Program-made: the position numbers and the translations under genes
Assembly: GCA_964558665.1 (NCBI GenBank)
Contig: CAZLFA010000023.1
Coordinates: forward strand, 1-50,045
Direction of reading: 5' to 3'
DNA: 50,045 nucleotides
Origin: CAZLFA01 sp964558665
Lineage (GTDB): Bacteria; Desulfobacterota; Syntrophia; Syntrophales; PHBD01
Part shown: positions 17,280 through 27,130 of the stretch, piece by piece
Numbering within the stretch: position 1 is the stretch's first letter
How the letters are laid out: each line of letters begins with the position of its first letter
The notes under the pieces: model-generated
What the model saw: only the letters and a program-made list of their open reading frames with translations
The model's database searches: none
What the model was told of the DNA's origin: nothing

Positions 17280-18215
17280 ATGCACTTTCATAAGACCGTC
17301 CTGCTTAACGAAGCGGTTGATTCGCTCTGCTGCAGGAGAGGAGGTGTATATGTGGACGGAACGCTTGGCGGCGGCGGTCATGCATATGAGATTTTAAGAA
17401 GAATTGTTCCAGATGGTTTTTTAGTAGGTATTGACATCGACGACGATGCTATCGCTGAATCCGAGGTTCGCTTAAGTTCTTTTGGCGACCGGAAGGTTCT
17501 TGTAAGGGGGAATTTTTCTGACATCGACAGCATCCTCTCGAATCTGGGTATAAACAAGGTTGACGGTATCATTCTTGATTTGGGCGTGTCTTCGCATCAG
17601 CTGGACACGGCTGAGAGGGGGTTTAGCTTTTCGCTTGGCGGGCCGCTTGATATGCGAATGGACACAAGGGCGGCTAAAAAGGCATTTGACATCGTAAATA
17701 CCTTTTCAGCGGAAGCTATACATAAAATACTCAAGGATTACGGCGAGGAAAAAATGGCGGGACGAATTGCCAGAGCAATAATCGCCGGTAGAGGGAATGG
17801 GCCGATTAATACAACGGATGAACTTGCCGCTCTTGTGAGAAATGCTCAGCCGGCGTCAATGGTTGCGAAAAGCAAGATACATCCGGCTACAAAAACCTTT
17901 CAGGCACTAAGGATATTTGTCAATAACGAACTGGAATGCCTGGAAATGTTCATTGAAAAAAGTATGGACAGGCTGTGCAGTGGTGGAAGGCTGTCAGTAA
18001 TTTCATTCCATTCACTGGAAGATCGTATCGTCAAGGAGGCGTTCAGATCAGCGGCCAAGGGCTGTGTATGCCCGCCCGACCTGCCTGTCTGTGCCTGTGG
18101 AAAGCAACCTGTATTGAGATTGGTGACGAAAAAAGCAATTACACCCGGCGAGCGTGAAGTGGGCGATAACAACAGGGCCAGAAGCGCCCGTCTAAGAACA
18201 GCCGAAAGGATTTAA
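17280..18215 (+). CDS. rsmH: 16S rRNA (cytosine1402-N4)-methyltransferase RsmH
   Basis: A 311-residue SAM-dependent methyltransferase (formerly MraW) of standard length. VYVDGTLGGGGHAYEIL is the SAM loop, VGIDIDDDAI the second acidic strand, and DGIILDLGVSSHQLDTAERGFSF the catalytic/rRNA-binding stretch; FHSLEDRIVKEAF and the cysteine-bearing CVCPPDLPVCACGK finish the C-terminal part. It modifies the ribosomal P site. It follows mraZ by one base and precedes ftsL by six, the invariant dcw order. Confidence 0.96.
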   Translation: MHFHKTVLLNEAVDSLCCRRGGVYVDGTLGGGGHAYEILRRIVPDGFLVGIDIDDDAIAESEVRLSSFGDRKVLVRGNFSDIDSILSNLGINKVDGIILDLGVSSHQLDTAERGFSFSLGGPLDMRMDTRAAKKAFDIVNTFSAEAIHKILKDYGEEKMAGRIARAIIAGRGNGPINTTDELAALVRNAQPASMVAKSKIHPATKTFQALRIFVNNELECLEMFIEKSMDRLCSGGRLSVISFHSLEDRIVKEAFRSAAKGCVCPPDLPVCACGKQPVLRLVTKKAITPGEREVGDNNRARSARLRTAERI

Positions 18216-18221
18216 CCGGAT

Positions 18222-18542
18222 ATGGCTACAGCGGAAGCCATAAAAAACAATCTCTATGACGAAGGGAAGACCTTCAGCGGGCTGAGGTATTCAACCCTGA
18301 TCGTTATTTCCGTCGTGCTGATGATTCTGGCGCTTCTTTATGTCTGGTCTCACATCCACATGACACAACTGGAGTACAAAGTCGCGGCAGAGATCAGCAA
18401 AAAAGACGACTTGCTGGAAGATCAGAGGAAGCTGAAACTTGAGTACGCAACGCTCAAGTCACCGCGTCGTATAGAAGCCATCGCGAAAAATACCTTACAG
18501 ATGTCGTATCCTGACAGGGAGCAGGTTATCTTTATTAAGTGA
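18222..18542 (+). CDS. ftsL: Cell division protein FtsL-like
   Basis: A 106-residue bitopic membrane protein. A cytoplasmic N-terminus is followed by one hydrophobic helix (STLIVISVVLMILALLYVW, residues ~26-45) and a periplasmic coiled-coil-type segment ending in ARVE-like spacing (RRIEAIAKNTLQMSYPDREQVIFI). FtsL family members are poorly conserved, so identification rests on this architecture and on its position between rsmH and ftsI. It would bind FtsB and FtsQ in the divisome. Its stop overlaps the ftsI ATG (TGATG). Confidence 0.88.
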   Translation: MATAEAIKNNLYDEGKTFSGLRYSTLIVISVVLMILALLYVWSHIHMTQLEYKVAAEISKKDDLLEDQRKLKLEYATLKSPRRIEAIAKNTLQMSYPDREQVIFIK

Positions 18543-20560
18543 TGAGAAAGCTCACATTATCAAGAGATCCTGAAAAGTGGCAGAAGATAAGGCTGACAAG
18601 TCTTTTCCTTTTCTTCATGATTCTTTTTGTAGCACTTATTTCCAGGGCTATGCAGCTCCAGGTGCTTTCCGGCGAGGCGCTGAAGAAAATGGCCAAGAAG
18701 CAGCATACCAGTGCGGTGCAGCTTCAGCCTGAACGCGGCATAATCTTTGACCGCAATGGAGAAAAACTGGCCGTAAGCATTATGTCCGATTCAGTGTGCG
18801 CCGATCCTTCAAAGATCCAAAATCACTCTGAAGCGGCGGAAAAAATGTCGCCTGTTCTCATGATGGACAAGAACGCCATCATGAAAAAGTTGTCAGGGGG
18901 CAAGCATTTCATCTGGATTGCACGCAAGATTACACCGGATCAGGCAAGCGCTGTCGAACAGCTGGATATTGAAGGCGTCTTTCTGGTTAAGGAGCCCAAG
19001 CGCTTTTATCCTAATGGCGAACTAGCCGGTTCACTGCTGGGTAACGTAGGACTGGACTCAAACGGCATGGATGGTCTGGAGCTTAAATATGACAAGTACC
19101 TGAAAGGATCTTCCGAAAAGCTGATATGGGCCAGAGACGCCAAGGGAAATAAGCTTTATCCGCGCACTGAAAAGATCAATACCGAAAAGAAGGAACATCA
19201 AAATCTGGTGCTGACCATAGACAGCCGCATTCAATATCTTGTGGAATCAAAGCTCAAAGAGGCGGTCAGGTCCAAGAGCGCCAAAGGCGGATTCGCCATT
19301 GTAATGGATCCAAAAACCGGGGAAATCCTGGCGCTGGCCAATGAACCGGGCTACAACCCGAATACGTCGAAGGACACCCCGGATAAGGGAAAAAACAAGG
19401 CTGTTGCCGACTGCTTTGACCCCGGATCAACATTTAAGCCTTTTCTTGCCGCAAGTGCCCTTGAAGCGGGTGCAGTGCGCTCGGACAGCCGTTTTCACTG
19501 CGAGAACGGCCAGTATAAGGTTGCGGACCGCGTGATACACGAAGCCAACAAGGGGCGGCACGGGGTGTTGTCCGTGAAGGACATAATAAAATATTCCAGT
19601 AACATCGGCTGCGTTAAAATGTCAGAAAAGCTGGGCAAGGAAAAATTCTATCAATACATCAATCAGTTCGGGTTTGGTTCCAGAACCGGTATCGAACTTC
19701 CCGGAGAGTCATCCGGGCTGCTGAGGCACGTTAAGAAGTGGTCCAGGGTCGATGCAGCGACCATTGCCTTTGGACAAGGGGTCTCCGTCACTGCCGTCCA
19801 GTTGATTTCCGCCCTTTCCGCAATTGCCAATGACGGAATGCTCATGAAGCCGTATGTTGTCAAGGGCCTTATTGATAAGAGCGGCAACATGGTTCAGCAG
19901 ACAAATCCAACTCCGGTCAGACGGGTTGTCTCTCCGGACACGGCCAGAAAAGTGACAGCGATGATGACCGGCGTTGTCGGTGATCCTGACGGCACGGGAA
20001 AAAGAGCCAAGATTGTCAATGTTGCTGTGGCAGGCAAAACAGGCACATCCCAGAAGTTTGATTTCCGCCGTCATGTCTATTCATCGGAAAGGGTTCGAAC
20101 CTCTTTCATGGGATTTTTCCCCGCTGAAAATCCGCAGGTCGCCATGCTTATAATTCTGGATGAACCGCAGGTCGACAAGTGGGGAGGCGTAGCCGCGGCC
20201 CCTGTGTTTAAGGACATCGGCGAACAGATTCTGACATGCTTCAAGACTCACATCCGAAAGTCTCCGGAGGCCCCGGCTCCTCTGCCGGAGGAACAAAGAA
20301 TCAATGAAGGCGTAAAGGTGAAGCTTGTTTCGGCCCAAGCCCCCGTTTTGGAAAACAGCATTGAAAAAGTCAGTGATGATGAAACGCAGATGCCTGATTT
20401 TAAAGGGTTGACGATTAGAGAAGCCTTGAGAAAATCGGCGGCCCGGGGAATTGAAATGACGATTGTCGGAAGCGGCTGGGCGGTGAGTCAAAAGCCGGCG
20501 GCAGGTACGCCGGTCAAGGATAATAAAAAATGTACCGTTTCTTTCAGTACCGGTGGTTGA
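18542..20560 (+). CDS. ftsI: Division-specific penicillin-binding protein FtsI (PBP3-like) with PASTA domain
   Basis: A class B transpeptidase that cross-links septal peptidoglycan. An N-terminal membrane helix (residues ~18-38) precedes the PBP dimerisation domain (RGIIFDRNGEKLAVS). All active-site motifs are present: S-T-F-K at 296-299 (nucleophilic serine), S-S-N at 352-354 and K-T-G-T at 499-502. The last ~65 residues (MPDFKGLTIREALRKSAARGIEMTIVGSG...) form a PASTA domain, typical of Gram-positive SpoVD/PBP2x-type proteins and found in some deltaproteobacterial lineages. The start is taken as the ATG in TGATG; the GTG one codon upstream is an alternative. Nine bases separate it from murE. 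Confidence 0.95.
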   Translation: MRKLTLSRDPEKWQKIRLTSLFLFFMILFVALISRAMQLQVLSGEALKKMAKKQHTSAVQLQPERGIIFDRNGEKLAVSIMSDSVCADPSKIQNHSEAAEKMSPVLMMDKNAIMKKLSGGKHFIWIARKITPDQASAVEQLDIEGVFLVKEPKRFYPNGELAGSLLGNVGLDSNGMDGLELKYDKYLKGSSEKLIWARDAKGNKLYPRTEKINTEKKEHQNLVLTIDSRIQYLVESKLKEAVRSKSAKGGFAIVMDPKTGEILALANEPGYNPNTSKDTPDKGKNKAVADCFDPGSTFKPFLAASALEAGAVRSDSRFHCENGQYKVADRVIHEANKGRHGVLSVKDIIKYSSNIGCVKMSEKLGKEKFYQYINQFGFGSRTGIELPGESSGLLRHVKKWSRVDAATIAFGQGVSVTAVQLISALSAIANDGMLMKPYVVKGLIDKSGNMVQQTNPTPVRRVVSPDTARKVTAMMTGVVGDPDGTGKRAKIVNVAVAGKTGTSQKFDFRRHVYSSERVRTSFMGFFPAENPQVAMLIILDEPQVDKWGGVAAAPVFKDIGEQILTCFKTHIRKSPEAPAPLPEEQRINEGVKVKLVSAQAPVLENSIEKVSDDETQMPDFKGLTIREALRKSAARGIEMTIVGSGWAVSQKPAAGTPVKDNKKCTVSFSTGG

Positions 20561-20569
20561 GAGGTCGGT

Positions 20570-22108
20570 TTGAATTTGGATTGCCTGATCAAGGGGGTTG
20601 ATGTTGTAAGCGGGCAAGGGACCTTTTCAGGTGATGTCGCCGGCATTTATTATGATTCAAAACTCTGTAAAGAAGACAGCATGTTTGTAGCGGTAACCGG
20701 CATGAAATTCGACGGCCATGAATTTATTCCTGAGGCCGTTTCGAATGGCGCCCGTGTTATCGTTCATGAAAAAGACTACATCCCTCCTGCCGGCGTATCG
20801 GCCATTAGAGTGAAAGACAGCCGCAGGGCTCTCGGCGCTTTGGCTAAAAATTTTTTCCATCATCCGTCATCCCGCCTTTGCCTTGTCGGAGTAACGGGAA
20901 CAAATGGAAAAACAACCATTACGTATCTGCTCGAATCCATCTTCAGGGCTGCCGGACTGAGCACCGGCGTTTTAGGAACCGTCAATTACCGTTTCAATGA
21001 AAAAATCAGGCCGGCTCCTAATACAACCCCGGAGTCATTCGATATGCAGAGGATACTTTCGGAGATGGCTGATGACGGAGTGACGCATGTTGTAACGGAG
21101 GTATCGTCTCATTCTCTGGATCTTAAGAGGGTTGATGATTGCGATTTTGATATCGGTATTTTTACCAATCAGACTCAGGATCATCTCGACTATCACAAGA
21201 ACATGGAGAACTACTTTCAGGCAAAAAAAAGACTTTTTTCGGAGGTTATACCGGCAGGCAGCAAAAAAAGGGAATACAAAGCGGTTGTTAATGCCGACGA
21301 TGAGTGGGGTCAGCGACTGATTAAGGAAACGAATCTGAAGACGCTTTCCTTCGGCATTAACAATCCCTCTGATGTAAAGGCGCAGGCATACAATTTGACG
21401 ATTGGTGGAATTGAGGCCCGTGTAGACACGTTAAACGGGAGCCTGGATATTGCCTCGCTGCTTATCGGGGGGTTCAATCTGTCTAATATACTGGCGGCGG
21501 GTGCGGCAGCGATAGCTCTCGGGATAGATGGGGAAGCCATTAAGAAAGGCATTGCCCTGCTTAAGAATGTGCCCGGCCGTCTGGAAAGAGTCGGCGGAAA
21601 ATACGGTGAACAGATATTCGTCGATTACGCGCACACCGATGATGCCTTGAGGCGTGTTCTGCAAAATCTGGCCGCTTTTAAAAAGGCCAGATTAATAACC
21701 GTATTTGGTTGTGGCGGAGACAGGGATCGCGGCAAAAGACCGCTTATGGGCGAGGCGGCAACCGGGCTTAGCGATCTGACAATAGTGACGTCCGACAACC
21801 CGAGGACGGAGGATCCGCTGGCAATCATTGCAGAAATAGAGAGCGGCATTCATAAGCAGCGAATAAGCAGGATTGAGCCGGATGATCTTCATCTTTCCGG
21901 GGAACGAAAGGCATATACGGTAATTCCGGATCGTAAAACGGCTATAGAAAAAGCCATATCAGTTGCAGAGCGGTCAGATATTGTCCTGATAGCCGGGAAA
22001 GGACATGAAGATTATCAGATAATAGGCACTAAAAAGATTTTTTTTGATGACCGTGTGATTGCGGCGGAAGCCCTGAAATCATTGTATGGCGGAGGTTCCG
22101 GTGACTGA
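20570..22108 (+). CDS. murE: UDP-MurNAc-L-Ala-D-Glu:meso-diaminopimelate ligase MurE
   Basis: A 512-residue Mur ligase. GVTGTNGKTTITYLLE (around residues 106-121) is the ATP-binding P-loop, VTEVSSHSLDLKRV and FTNQTQDHLDYH are the substrate and metal-site motifs, and TSDNPRTEDP holds the DNPR motif that selects meso-diaminopimelate over lysine. GKGHEDYQ is the C-terminal signature. It adds the third amino acid of the peptidoglycan stem in the cytoplasm. The start is TTG at 20570 after GAGGT (20561-20565). The end overlaps murF by eight bases. Confidence 0.95.
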   Translation: MNLDCLIKGVDVVSGQGTFSGDVAGIYYDSKLCKEDSMFVAVTGMKFDGHEFIPEAVSNGARVIVHEKDYIPPAGVSAIRVKDSRRALGALAKNFFHHPSSRLCLVGVTGTNGKTTITYLLESIFRAAGLSTGVLGTVNYRFNEKIRPAPNTTPESFDMQRILSEMADDGVTHVVTEVSSHSLDLKRVDDCDFDIGIFTNQTQDHLDYHKNMENYFQAKKRLFSEVIPAGSKKREYKAVVNADDEWGQRLIKETNLKTLSFGINNPSDVKAQAYNLTIGGIEARVDTLNGSLDIASLLIGGFNLSNILAAGAAAIALGIDGEAIKKGIALLKNVPGRLERVGGKYGEQIFVDYAHTDDALRRVLQNLAAFKKARLITVFGCGGDRDRGKRPLMGEAATGLSDLTIVTSDNPRTEDPLAIIAEIESGIHKQRISRIEPDDLHLSGERKAYTVIPDRKTAIEKAISVAERSDIVLIAGKGHEDYQIIGTKKIFFDDRVIAAEALKSLYGGGSGD

Positions 22109-23522
22109 TAAATCTCCAGTGCTGTCCAGCGATGAAATAATTGCGGCCACCGGCGGGAGCCTTGTACAGGGTGGCCGGGGAACAGTTTTTCGGGGATTAT
22201 CGACCGATTCAAGAACAATCAGCGAAGGAAATCTCTTTGTCGCCCTGAGAGGCGACAAGTTCGACGGACATAATTTTCTGCGGGAGGTTGCGGAAAAAGG
22301 AGCGACCGGCCTGCTGGTCGGGGAGACGCCGTGCGATGGTTCTCCCGAATCGCCGGTTGTCATCCGGGTTCACGATACCCTCCGGGCGCTGGGTGACATA
22401 GCGGCATCCTGGAGAAAGAGATTCAGTATTCCCGTTGTGGCGATCACGGGAAGCTCGGGAAAAACGACGACGAAGGAGATGCTGTCCGGGATACTCGGCA
22501 TCTCCAGGAAGGTGATCAGGACGGAGGGTAACTATAATAATCTGATCGGTCTTCCGCTTACGCTGCTCGGCATGGAAAGCGGCCATGATATTGCCGTTGT
22601 TGAACTGGGGACAAATTCTCCGGGTGAAATAGGCAGGCTGACGCGCATTGCCGACCCGACTGCCGGTGTTATCACCAATGTCGGCCTTGCTCACCTGGAA
22701 GGTCTCCGTTCTCTGGAGATGATTCGCGAGGAAAAGGGAGACCTTTTCCGCTGCATGAATAAGTCGGCAACAGCCGTAATCAATGTGGATGACGAAGCCG
22801 TAGCAAAAGTCGGCAGGGAATGGTCCGGGAAAAGAATAACCTACGGGATCAATGAAAGGGCTGATGTCATGGCAGGGCGAATCGCTCAGATGGGGGCGGA
22901 AGGCCTGCGATTTATCATGCATTATGAAACTGTGGTCTGTGAAATGACCATGAATGTTCTCGGCATACATCACGTTTACAACGCGCTTGCCGCCGCCGCC
23001 GCGGCGCTTGCTGCAGGAACGGACATTGCCGACATAGCGAGCGGGCTTTCTTCTTTCAAGCCCGTATCCGGGCGCATGGATATAAAAAAAATGGCCAACG
23101 GGGCATTTGTAATCGATGACACCTACAATGCCAATCCCTCATCGGTCCGGGAGGCGCTTAAGTCGCTCCGCGACCTGAAAGGAGGGGGAAAGGCATTTGT
23201 AATCCTCGGTGATATGCTTGAGCTGGGAGAACATGCCAAAGCGATGCACGAATCAACAGGAGAGTTTGTAGCGTCAACAGGGGCAGCGGATATCTTTCTG
23301 AAGGGAGAGCATGCTCCGGCGACAGCAGCCGGCGCCTTGAGAAAAGGAACAAAAGCCGGACAGATTCATTTTTTTGACTCGGAAGAGGATGTGACTTCCT
23401 ATCTTCGGCCCAGATTGAAGGGAGGCGACTGGATTCTCGTCAAGGGGTCCAGGCGGATGAAGATGGAGCTTGTCGTCCATGCGATTACCGAAGAGTTCGG
23501 CTTAATTAAAAAGGAACATTAA
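22101..23522 (+). CDS. murF: UDP-MurNAc-tripeptide:D-Ala-D-Ala ligase MurF
   Basis: A Mur ligase that adds D-Ala-D-Ala to the UDP-linked tripeptide. VAITGSSGKTTTKEML (around residue 115) is the ATP-binding loop, TEGNYNNLIGLPLTLL and VVELGTNSPGEI are MurF-specific segments, and VIDDTYNANPSSVREAL the C-domain signature. GTG at 22101 is chosen because GGAGG (22091-22095) sits five bases before it; ATG at 22086 is an alternative giving five more residues. It overlaps the murE end, which points to coupled translation. The D-Ala-D-Ala ligase gene that supplies its substrate is not in this cluster. Confidence 0.94.
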   Translation: MTDKSPVLSSDEIIAATGGSLVQGGRGTVFRGLSTDSRTISEGNLFVALRGDKFDGHNFLREVAEKGATGLLVGETPCDGSPESPVVIRVHDTLRALGDIAASWRKRFSIPVVAITGSSGKTTTKEMLSGILGISRKVIRTEGNYNNLIGLPLTLLGMESGHDIAVVELGTNSPGEIGRLTRIADPTAGVITNVGLAHLEGLRSLEMIREEKGDLFRCMNKSATAVINVDDEAVAKVGREWSGKRITYGINERADVMAGRIAQMGAEGLRFIMHYETVVCEMTMNVLGIHHVYNALAAAAAALAAGTDIADIASGLSSFKPVSGRMDIKKMANGAFVIDDTYNANPSSVREALKSLRDLKGGGKAFVILGDMLELGEHAKAMHESTGEFVASTGAADIFLKGEHAPATAAGALRKGTKAGQIHFFDSEEDVTSYLRPRLKGGDWILVKGSRRMKMELVVHAITEEFGLIKKEH

Positions 23523-23539
23523 AGAGGGGCTTTTATCAC

Positions 23540-24619
23540 GTGATTTATCATCTCCTTTATCCTTTGCATGAGACGTTTTCGTCATTCAACGTTTTTCGAT
23601 ATATAACGTTCAGAACTATATATGCGGCAATAACGGCCCTGATCATCTGCTTTGTCATCGGTCCCTGGATGATTCGGAAACTGCAGAGCTTTCAGATAGG
23701 GCAGCAGGTGAGGGACGATGGGCCGGGTTCACATCTGGTAAAACAGGGGACGCCTACGATGGGCGGAATTCTCATCATCTTTGCCGTTGTGGTTTCAACT
23801 CTGCTCTGGGCCAATCTTGCCACCGATTATGTATGGCTGGCGGTTATCGTTGCTCTGGGTTTCGGTTTCATAGGGTTTATGGATGACTACCAGAAACTGA
23901 TCATGAAAAACAGCAAAGGGCTTTCGGGAAGAATAAGGCTGGCGGGAGAAATTGCCATTGCCTTTTCCGTAAGCTTCTATCTCTTTTCCAAAGGGGATTT
24001 TACGACGAACATAACCATTCCTTTTTTCAAAACAGTGCTGCCCGATCTCGGCTGGGGGTATGTGCTGCTCTCGACGTTTATTATTGTCGGAAGTGCCAAT
24101 GCCGTAAATCTTACGGACGGCCTGGACGGTCTGGCCATAGGCCCCGTCATAACCTGTTTTATGACATACCTGCTGTTTGCCTATTTTGCCGGCAACATCA
24201 AAATAGCCGGTTATCTGCAGATACCGTATGTGGCCGGCACGGGAGAACTGGCCGTTTTCTGCGGCGCCATGGCCGGCGCCGGCATAGGATTTCTCTGGTA
24301 TAATTCGTATCCCGCTGAAGTATTCATGGGAGACGTGGGTGCACTTGCCCTTGGCGGGTCTCTAGGAACGCTGGCGATTATGACAAAACAGGAAATCCTG
24401 CTGGCTATTGTCGGCGGGATTTTTGTTCTGGAAACCTTTTCCGTCATCATCCAGGTTAGCTGGTTCAAGCTGACAAAAGGAAAGCGCATTTTCAGAATGG
24501 CTCCTATCCACCATCATTTTGAACTGAAAGGATGGCCGGAACCAAAGGTGATAGTGAGATTCTGGATTATCTCCGTATTGCTGGCTCTTGTGGCCATCAG
24601 TACCTTGAAGCTCAGGTAA
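23540..24619 (+). CDS. mraY: Phospho-N-acetylmuramoyl-pentapeptide transferase MraY
   Basis: A 359-residue polytopic membrane enzyme that attaches the phospho-MurNAc-pentapeptide to undecaprenyl phosphate, forming lipid I. About ten hydrophobic segments are visible. GTPTMGGILII, FMDDYQKLIMKNSKGLS (acidic pair), NAVNLTDGLDGLAIG and the histidine-rich APIHHHFELKGWPEPKVIVRFW are diagnostic and intact. The start is GTG at 23540. It lies between murF and murD in the usual order. Confidence 0.96.
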   Translation: MIYHLLYPLHETFSSFNVFRYITFRTIYAAITALIICFVIGPWMIRKLQSFQIGQQVRDDGPGSHLVKQGTPTMGGILIIFAVVVSTLLWANLATDYVWLAVIVALGFGFIGFMDDYQKLIMKNSKGLSGRIRLAGEIAIAFSVSFYLFSKGDFTTNITIPFFKTVLPDLGWGYVLLSTFIIVGSANAVNLTDGLDGLAIGPVITCFMTYLLFAYFAGNIKIAGYLQIPYVAGTGELAVFCGAMAGAGIGFLWYNSYPAEVFMGDVGALALGGSLGTLAIMTKQEILLAIVGGIFVLETFSVIIQVSWFKLTKGKRIFRMAPIHHHFELKGWPEPKVIVRFWIISVLLALVAISTLKLR

Positions 24620-24629
24620 CGGGAGCACC

Positions 24630-25970
24630 ATGGAACTCGAAGGACTTGGAATACTGGTCATCGGCATGGGGAAGACAGGCATCGAGTCGGCCCGTTTCCT
24701 TGCGGGGAAGTGCAGAAATCTGCTGGTAACAGATGCAAAGCCCCGAAGCGAATGGGAAGGCAATCTCCGTGAGATAGTGGGTGCGCCGTTGTCATATGTT
24801 GATTACAGTGCTGATGCTCTTTCGCAGGCTGATCTGGTGATCCCTTCGCCCGGCGTCCCGCCGTCGAGCCCGTTGCTTCTGGAGGCTGTAGCGCGCGGTA
24901 TTCCTGTGTTAAGTGAGCTGGAACTGGCATTCCGCTTTCTTAAAACACCTGTAATTGCCATTACAGGCACCAACGGCAAGACTACAACAACAACGCTGAC
25001 AGGTGAAATACTCAGGGCGGCGCATAAAAAAGTCTTCGTGGGAGGCAACATAGGCAGCCCCCTTATCGGATACGCAGGAGGCAGACAGGATGCCGACTAT
25101 GCAGTGGTTGAAGTAAGCAGCTTTCAGCTTCAGTGGGTGAAGACCTTTCGGCCGGTTGTGTCTGTGCTTCTCAACATCACCTGCGATCATGTTGATTATC
25201 ACGGTTCATTCGCAGACTACAGAAAGGCGAAAGAGAGAATCTTTGAGAATCAGGAGGGTGACGATCTGGCTGTTTTGAATTTTGATGAAGAATCGGGCAC
25301 CGGTCTTGCGGATAGAATAAAGGCCCGGGTGTCCTGTTTCAGTTCTACTCAGGTTCTTAACGGCGGCATCTTTCCGGAAAATGATAGCATCATTTTTAAA
25401 AGCGGGAAAAACGGCATCGAACGGTATCCATTGAGCATGATAAAAATACCGGGTCGCCACAACGTGGAAAACGTAATGGCTTCCATCGTGGCGGCAAAAT
25501 ATTGCGGATGCTCTTCACAGGACATCATCAGAGCCATCGATGGTTTTAAAGGAATACCGCACCGCATAGAATATGCCGGAGAGAAACAGGGTGTGCTGTT
25601 TTATGATGACTCGAAGGGGACGAATGTCGGAGCCGTTGCGCGCGCCCTTGAGACATTCAGTTCCCCTGTTGTTCTGCTGATGGGAGGCAGGGACAAGGAT
25701 GGTGATTTTGAAACCCTTGCCGCTCCGGTCAGGGAAAAGGTTGCCGAACTTGTTCTTTTCGGAGAGGCCAGAGGTAAAATAAATGAGCGTATCGGCGGCA
25801 TTGTCAGGACATCACAGGCCGCCACTATGAAAGAGGCGGTTGGCATTGCCTACAGGCATGCATCTCCGGGTTATGTTGTGCTGCTGTCTCCCGGATGCGC
25901 CAGCTTTGATGAATTCAGGGACTATAAGGAAAGAGGCTGTGTTTTCAAGGAAACTATCGGAAAACTCTAA
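24630..25970 (+). CDS. murD: UDP-MurNAc-L-alanine:D-glutamate ligase MurD
   Basis: A 446-residue Mur ligase. The N-terminal Rossmann part (ILVIGMGKTGIESARFL) binds the UDP moiety; VIAITGTNGKTTTTTLTGEIL (near residue 110) is the ATP loop; VVEVSSFQLQWVKTFRP and LNITCDHVDYHGSFADYRKAKERIF are MurD motifs; DDSKGTNVGAVARAL and LSPGCASFDEFRDYKERG close the C-terminal domain. It adds D-glutamate to UDP-MurNAc-L-alanine. Its 3' end overlaps the probable ftsW start by 32 bases. Confidence 0.96.
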   Translation: MELEGLGILVIGMGKTGIESARFLAGKCRNLLVTDAKPRSEWEGNLREIVGAPLSYVDYSADALSQADLVIPSPGVPPSSPLLLEAVARGIPVLSELELAFRFLKTPVIAITGTNGKTTTTTLTGEILRAAHKKVFVGGNIGSPLIGYAGGRQDADYAVVEVSSFQLQWVKTFRPVVSVLLNITCDHVDYHGSFADYRKAKERIFENQEGDDLAVLNFDEESGTGLADRIKARVSCFSSTQVLNGGIFPENDSIIFKSGKNGIERYPLSMIKIPGRHNVENVMASIVAAKYCGCSSQDIIRAIDGFKGIPHRIEYAGEKQGVLFYDDSKGTNVGAVARALETFSSPVVLLMGGRDKDGDFETLAAPVREKVAELVLFGEARGKINERIGGIVRTSQAATMKEAVGIAYRHASPGYVVLLSPGCASFDEFRDYKERGCVFKETIGKL

Positions 25971-27090
25971 GACTGATGGAGCGCCGGCCAAGGTTTCTGC
26001 AGGGAATCCGGACTTCCTGCTGTTTATTGTGACCCTTATCCTGGTCACAATAGGCACGATCATGATTTACAGTTCCAGCTCCATTATTGCCGTGGAAAGA
26101 TACAAGAATGCCCAATTTTTTCTGTGGAAGCAGCTCATTTTTGTGACTTTGGGGGTAACCGCCATGCTTGTGCTGTCGCGGTACCACTATAAAAATCTCA
26201 AGAAGCTGGCATACCCGGCTCTGGGGGTGTCTGCAGTGCTTCTTATATTGATTCTGATACCTCATGTCGGTGTACGCGTCGGCGGGGCGACCAGATGGCT
26301 GCGCATGGGTTTTTTTTCCTTTCAGGTTTCCGAGCTGGTGAAGGTTGTTGTGGTTCTGTTTCTGGCTCATTATCTGACCAGAAAGAGAGAGCAGCTCAAG
26401 GAGTTAAAACAGGGAGTCCTCGCCCCTCTGGCAACAGTGATATCGCTTGTATTCCTGATCATTCTCGAACCGGATTTCGGAACGGCGGTCATCATCACGA
26501 TGACCATGATGTTCATGCTTTATCTCGCCGGCAGCAGGATAAAGCATCTTGCCGGTCTTATGGCGCTGTTTATTCCCGTGGGCCTGTGGCTGGTGATGCA
26601 CAAGAGTTACCGCATGGAGAGACTCATGACGTTTCTCGACCCCTGGAAGGATCCCGGCAAGTCCGGTTTTCAAATAATTCAGTCGCTGCTTTCCTTTGGG
26701 TCGGGCGGCACGTTCGGCGTCGGAATCGGCGACGGTATGCAGAAGCTGTTTTATCTGCCGGAGCCGCATACCGATTTTATACTGGCCATAATTGCAGAGG
26801 AAACGGGCTTTTTCGGCGTTGCGCTGGTTATCCTGCTTTTTACGGTGTTTATCGTCAGAGGCTTCTGGATATCGTTCAAGGCCTCTGACAATTTCGGAAC
26901 TTACCTGGCAGCCGGGCTGACCATGGTCATTGCGCTGGAAGCGTTTATCAACATCGCCGGCGTGATGGGTCTGATTCCGCTGAAGGGGCTGGCGCTGCCG
27001 TTTCTCAGTTACGGCGGCACCTCACTGATCATGAGCCTTGTGGCTGTGGGAATTTTGCTTAATGTCTCTGCGCACGAAGCGAAGGGCTAG
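25939..27090 (+). CDS. ftsW: SEDS-family septal glycosyltransferase FtsW
   Basis: A polytopic membrane protein of about 383 residues that polymerises lipid II at the septum with FtsI. Motifs include IMIYSSSSIIAVERY, GGATRWLRMGFFSFQVSELVKVVVVLFLAHYL, LEPDFGTAVIITMTMMFMLYLAGSRI with the catalytic-type aspartate, PEPHTDFILAIIAEETGFFG, and the C-terminal KGLALPFLSYGGTSLI. Hydrophobic segments number about nine or ten. The reading frame stays open far upstream inside murD, but GTG at 25939 with AAGGA eight bases before it gives the normal length, so that start is chosen. Confidence 0.93.
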   Translation: MFSRKLSENSKTDGAPAKVSAGNPDFLLFIVTLILVTIGTIMIYSSSSIIAVERYKNAQFFLWKQLIFVTLGVTAMLVLSRYHYKNLKKLAYPALGVSAVLLILILIPHVGVRVGGATRWLRMGFFSFQVSELVKVVVVLFLAHYLTRKREQLKELKQGVLAPLATVISLVFLIILEPDFGTAVIITMTMMFMLYLAGSRIKHLAGLMALFIPVGLWLVMHKSYRMERLMTFLDPWKDPGKSGFQIIQSLLSFGSGGTFGVGIGDGMQKLFYLPEPHTDFILAIIAEETGFFGVALVILLFTVFIVRGFWISFKASDNFGTYLAAGLTMVIALEAFINIAGVMGLIPLKGLALPFLSYGGTSLIMSLVAVGILLNVSAHEAKG

Positions 27091-27130
27091 GCATCATTTA
27101 TGTTAAAACGCCTGAATAGGTGCTGGTTTT

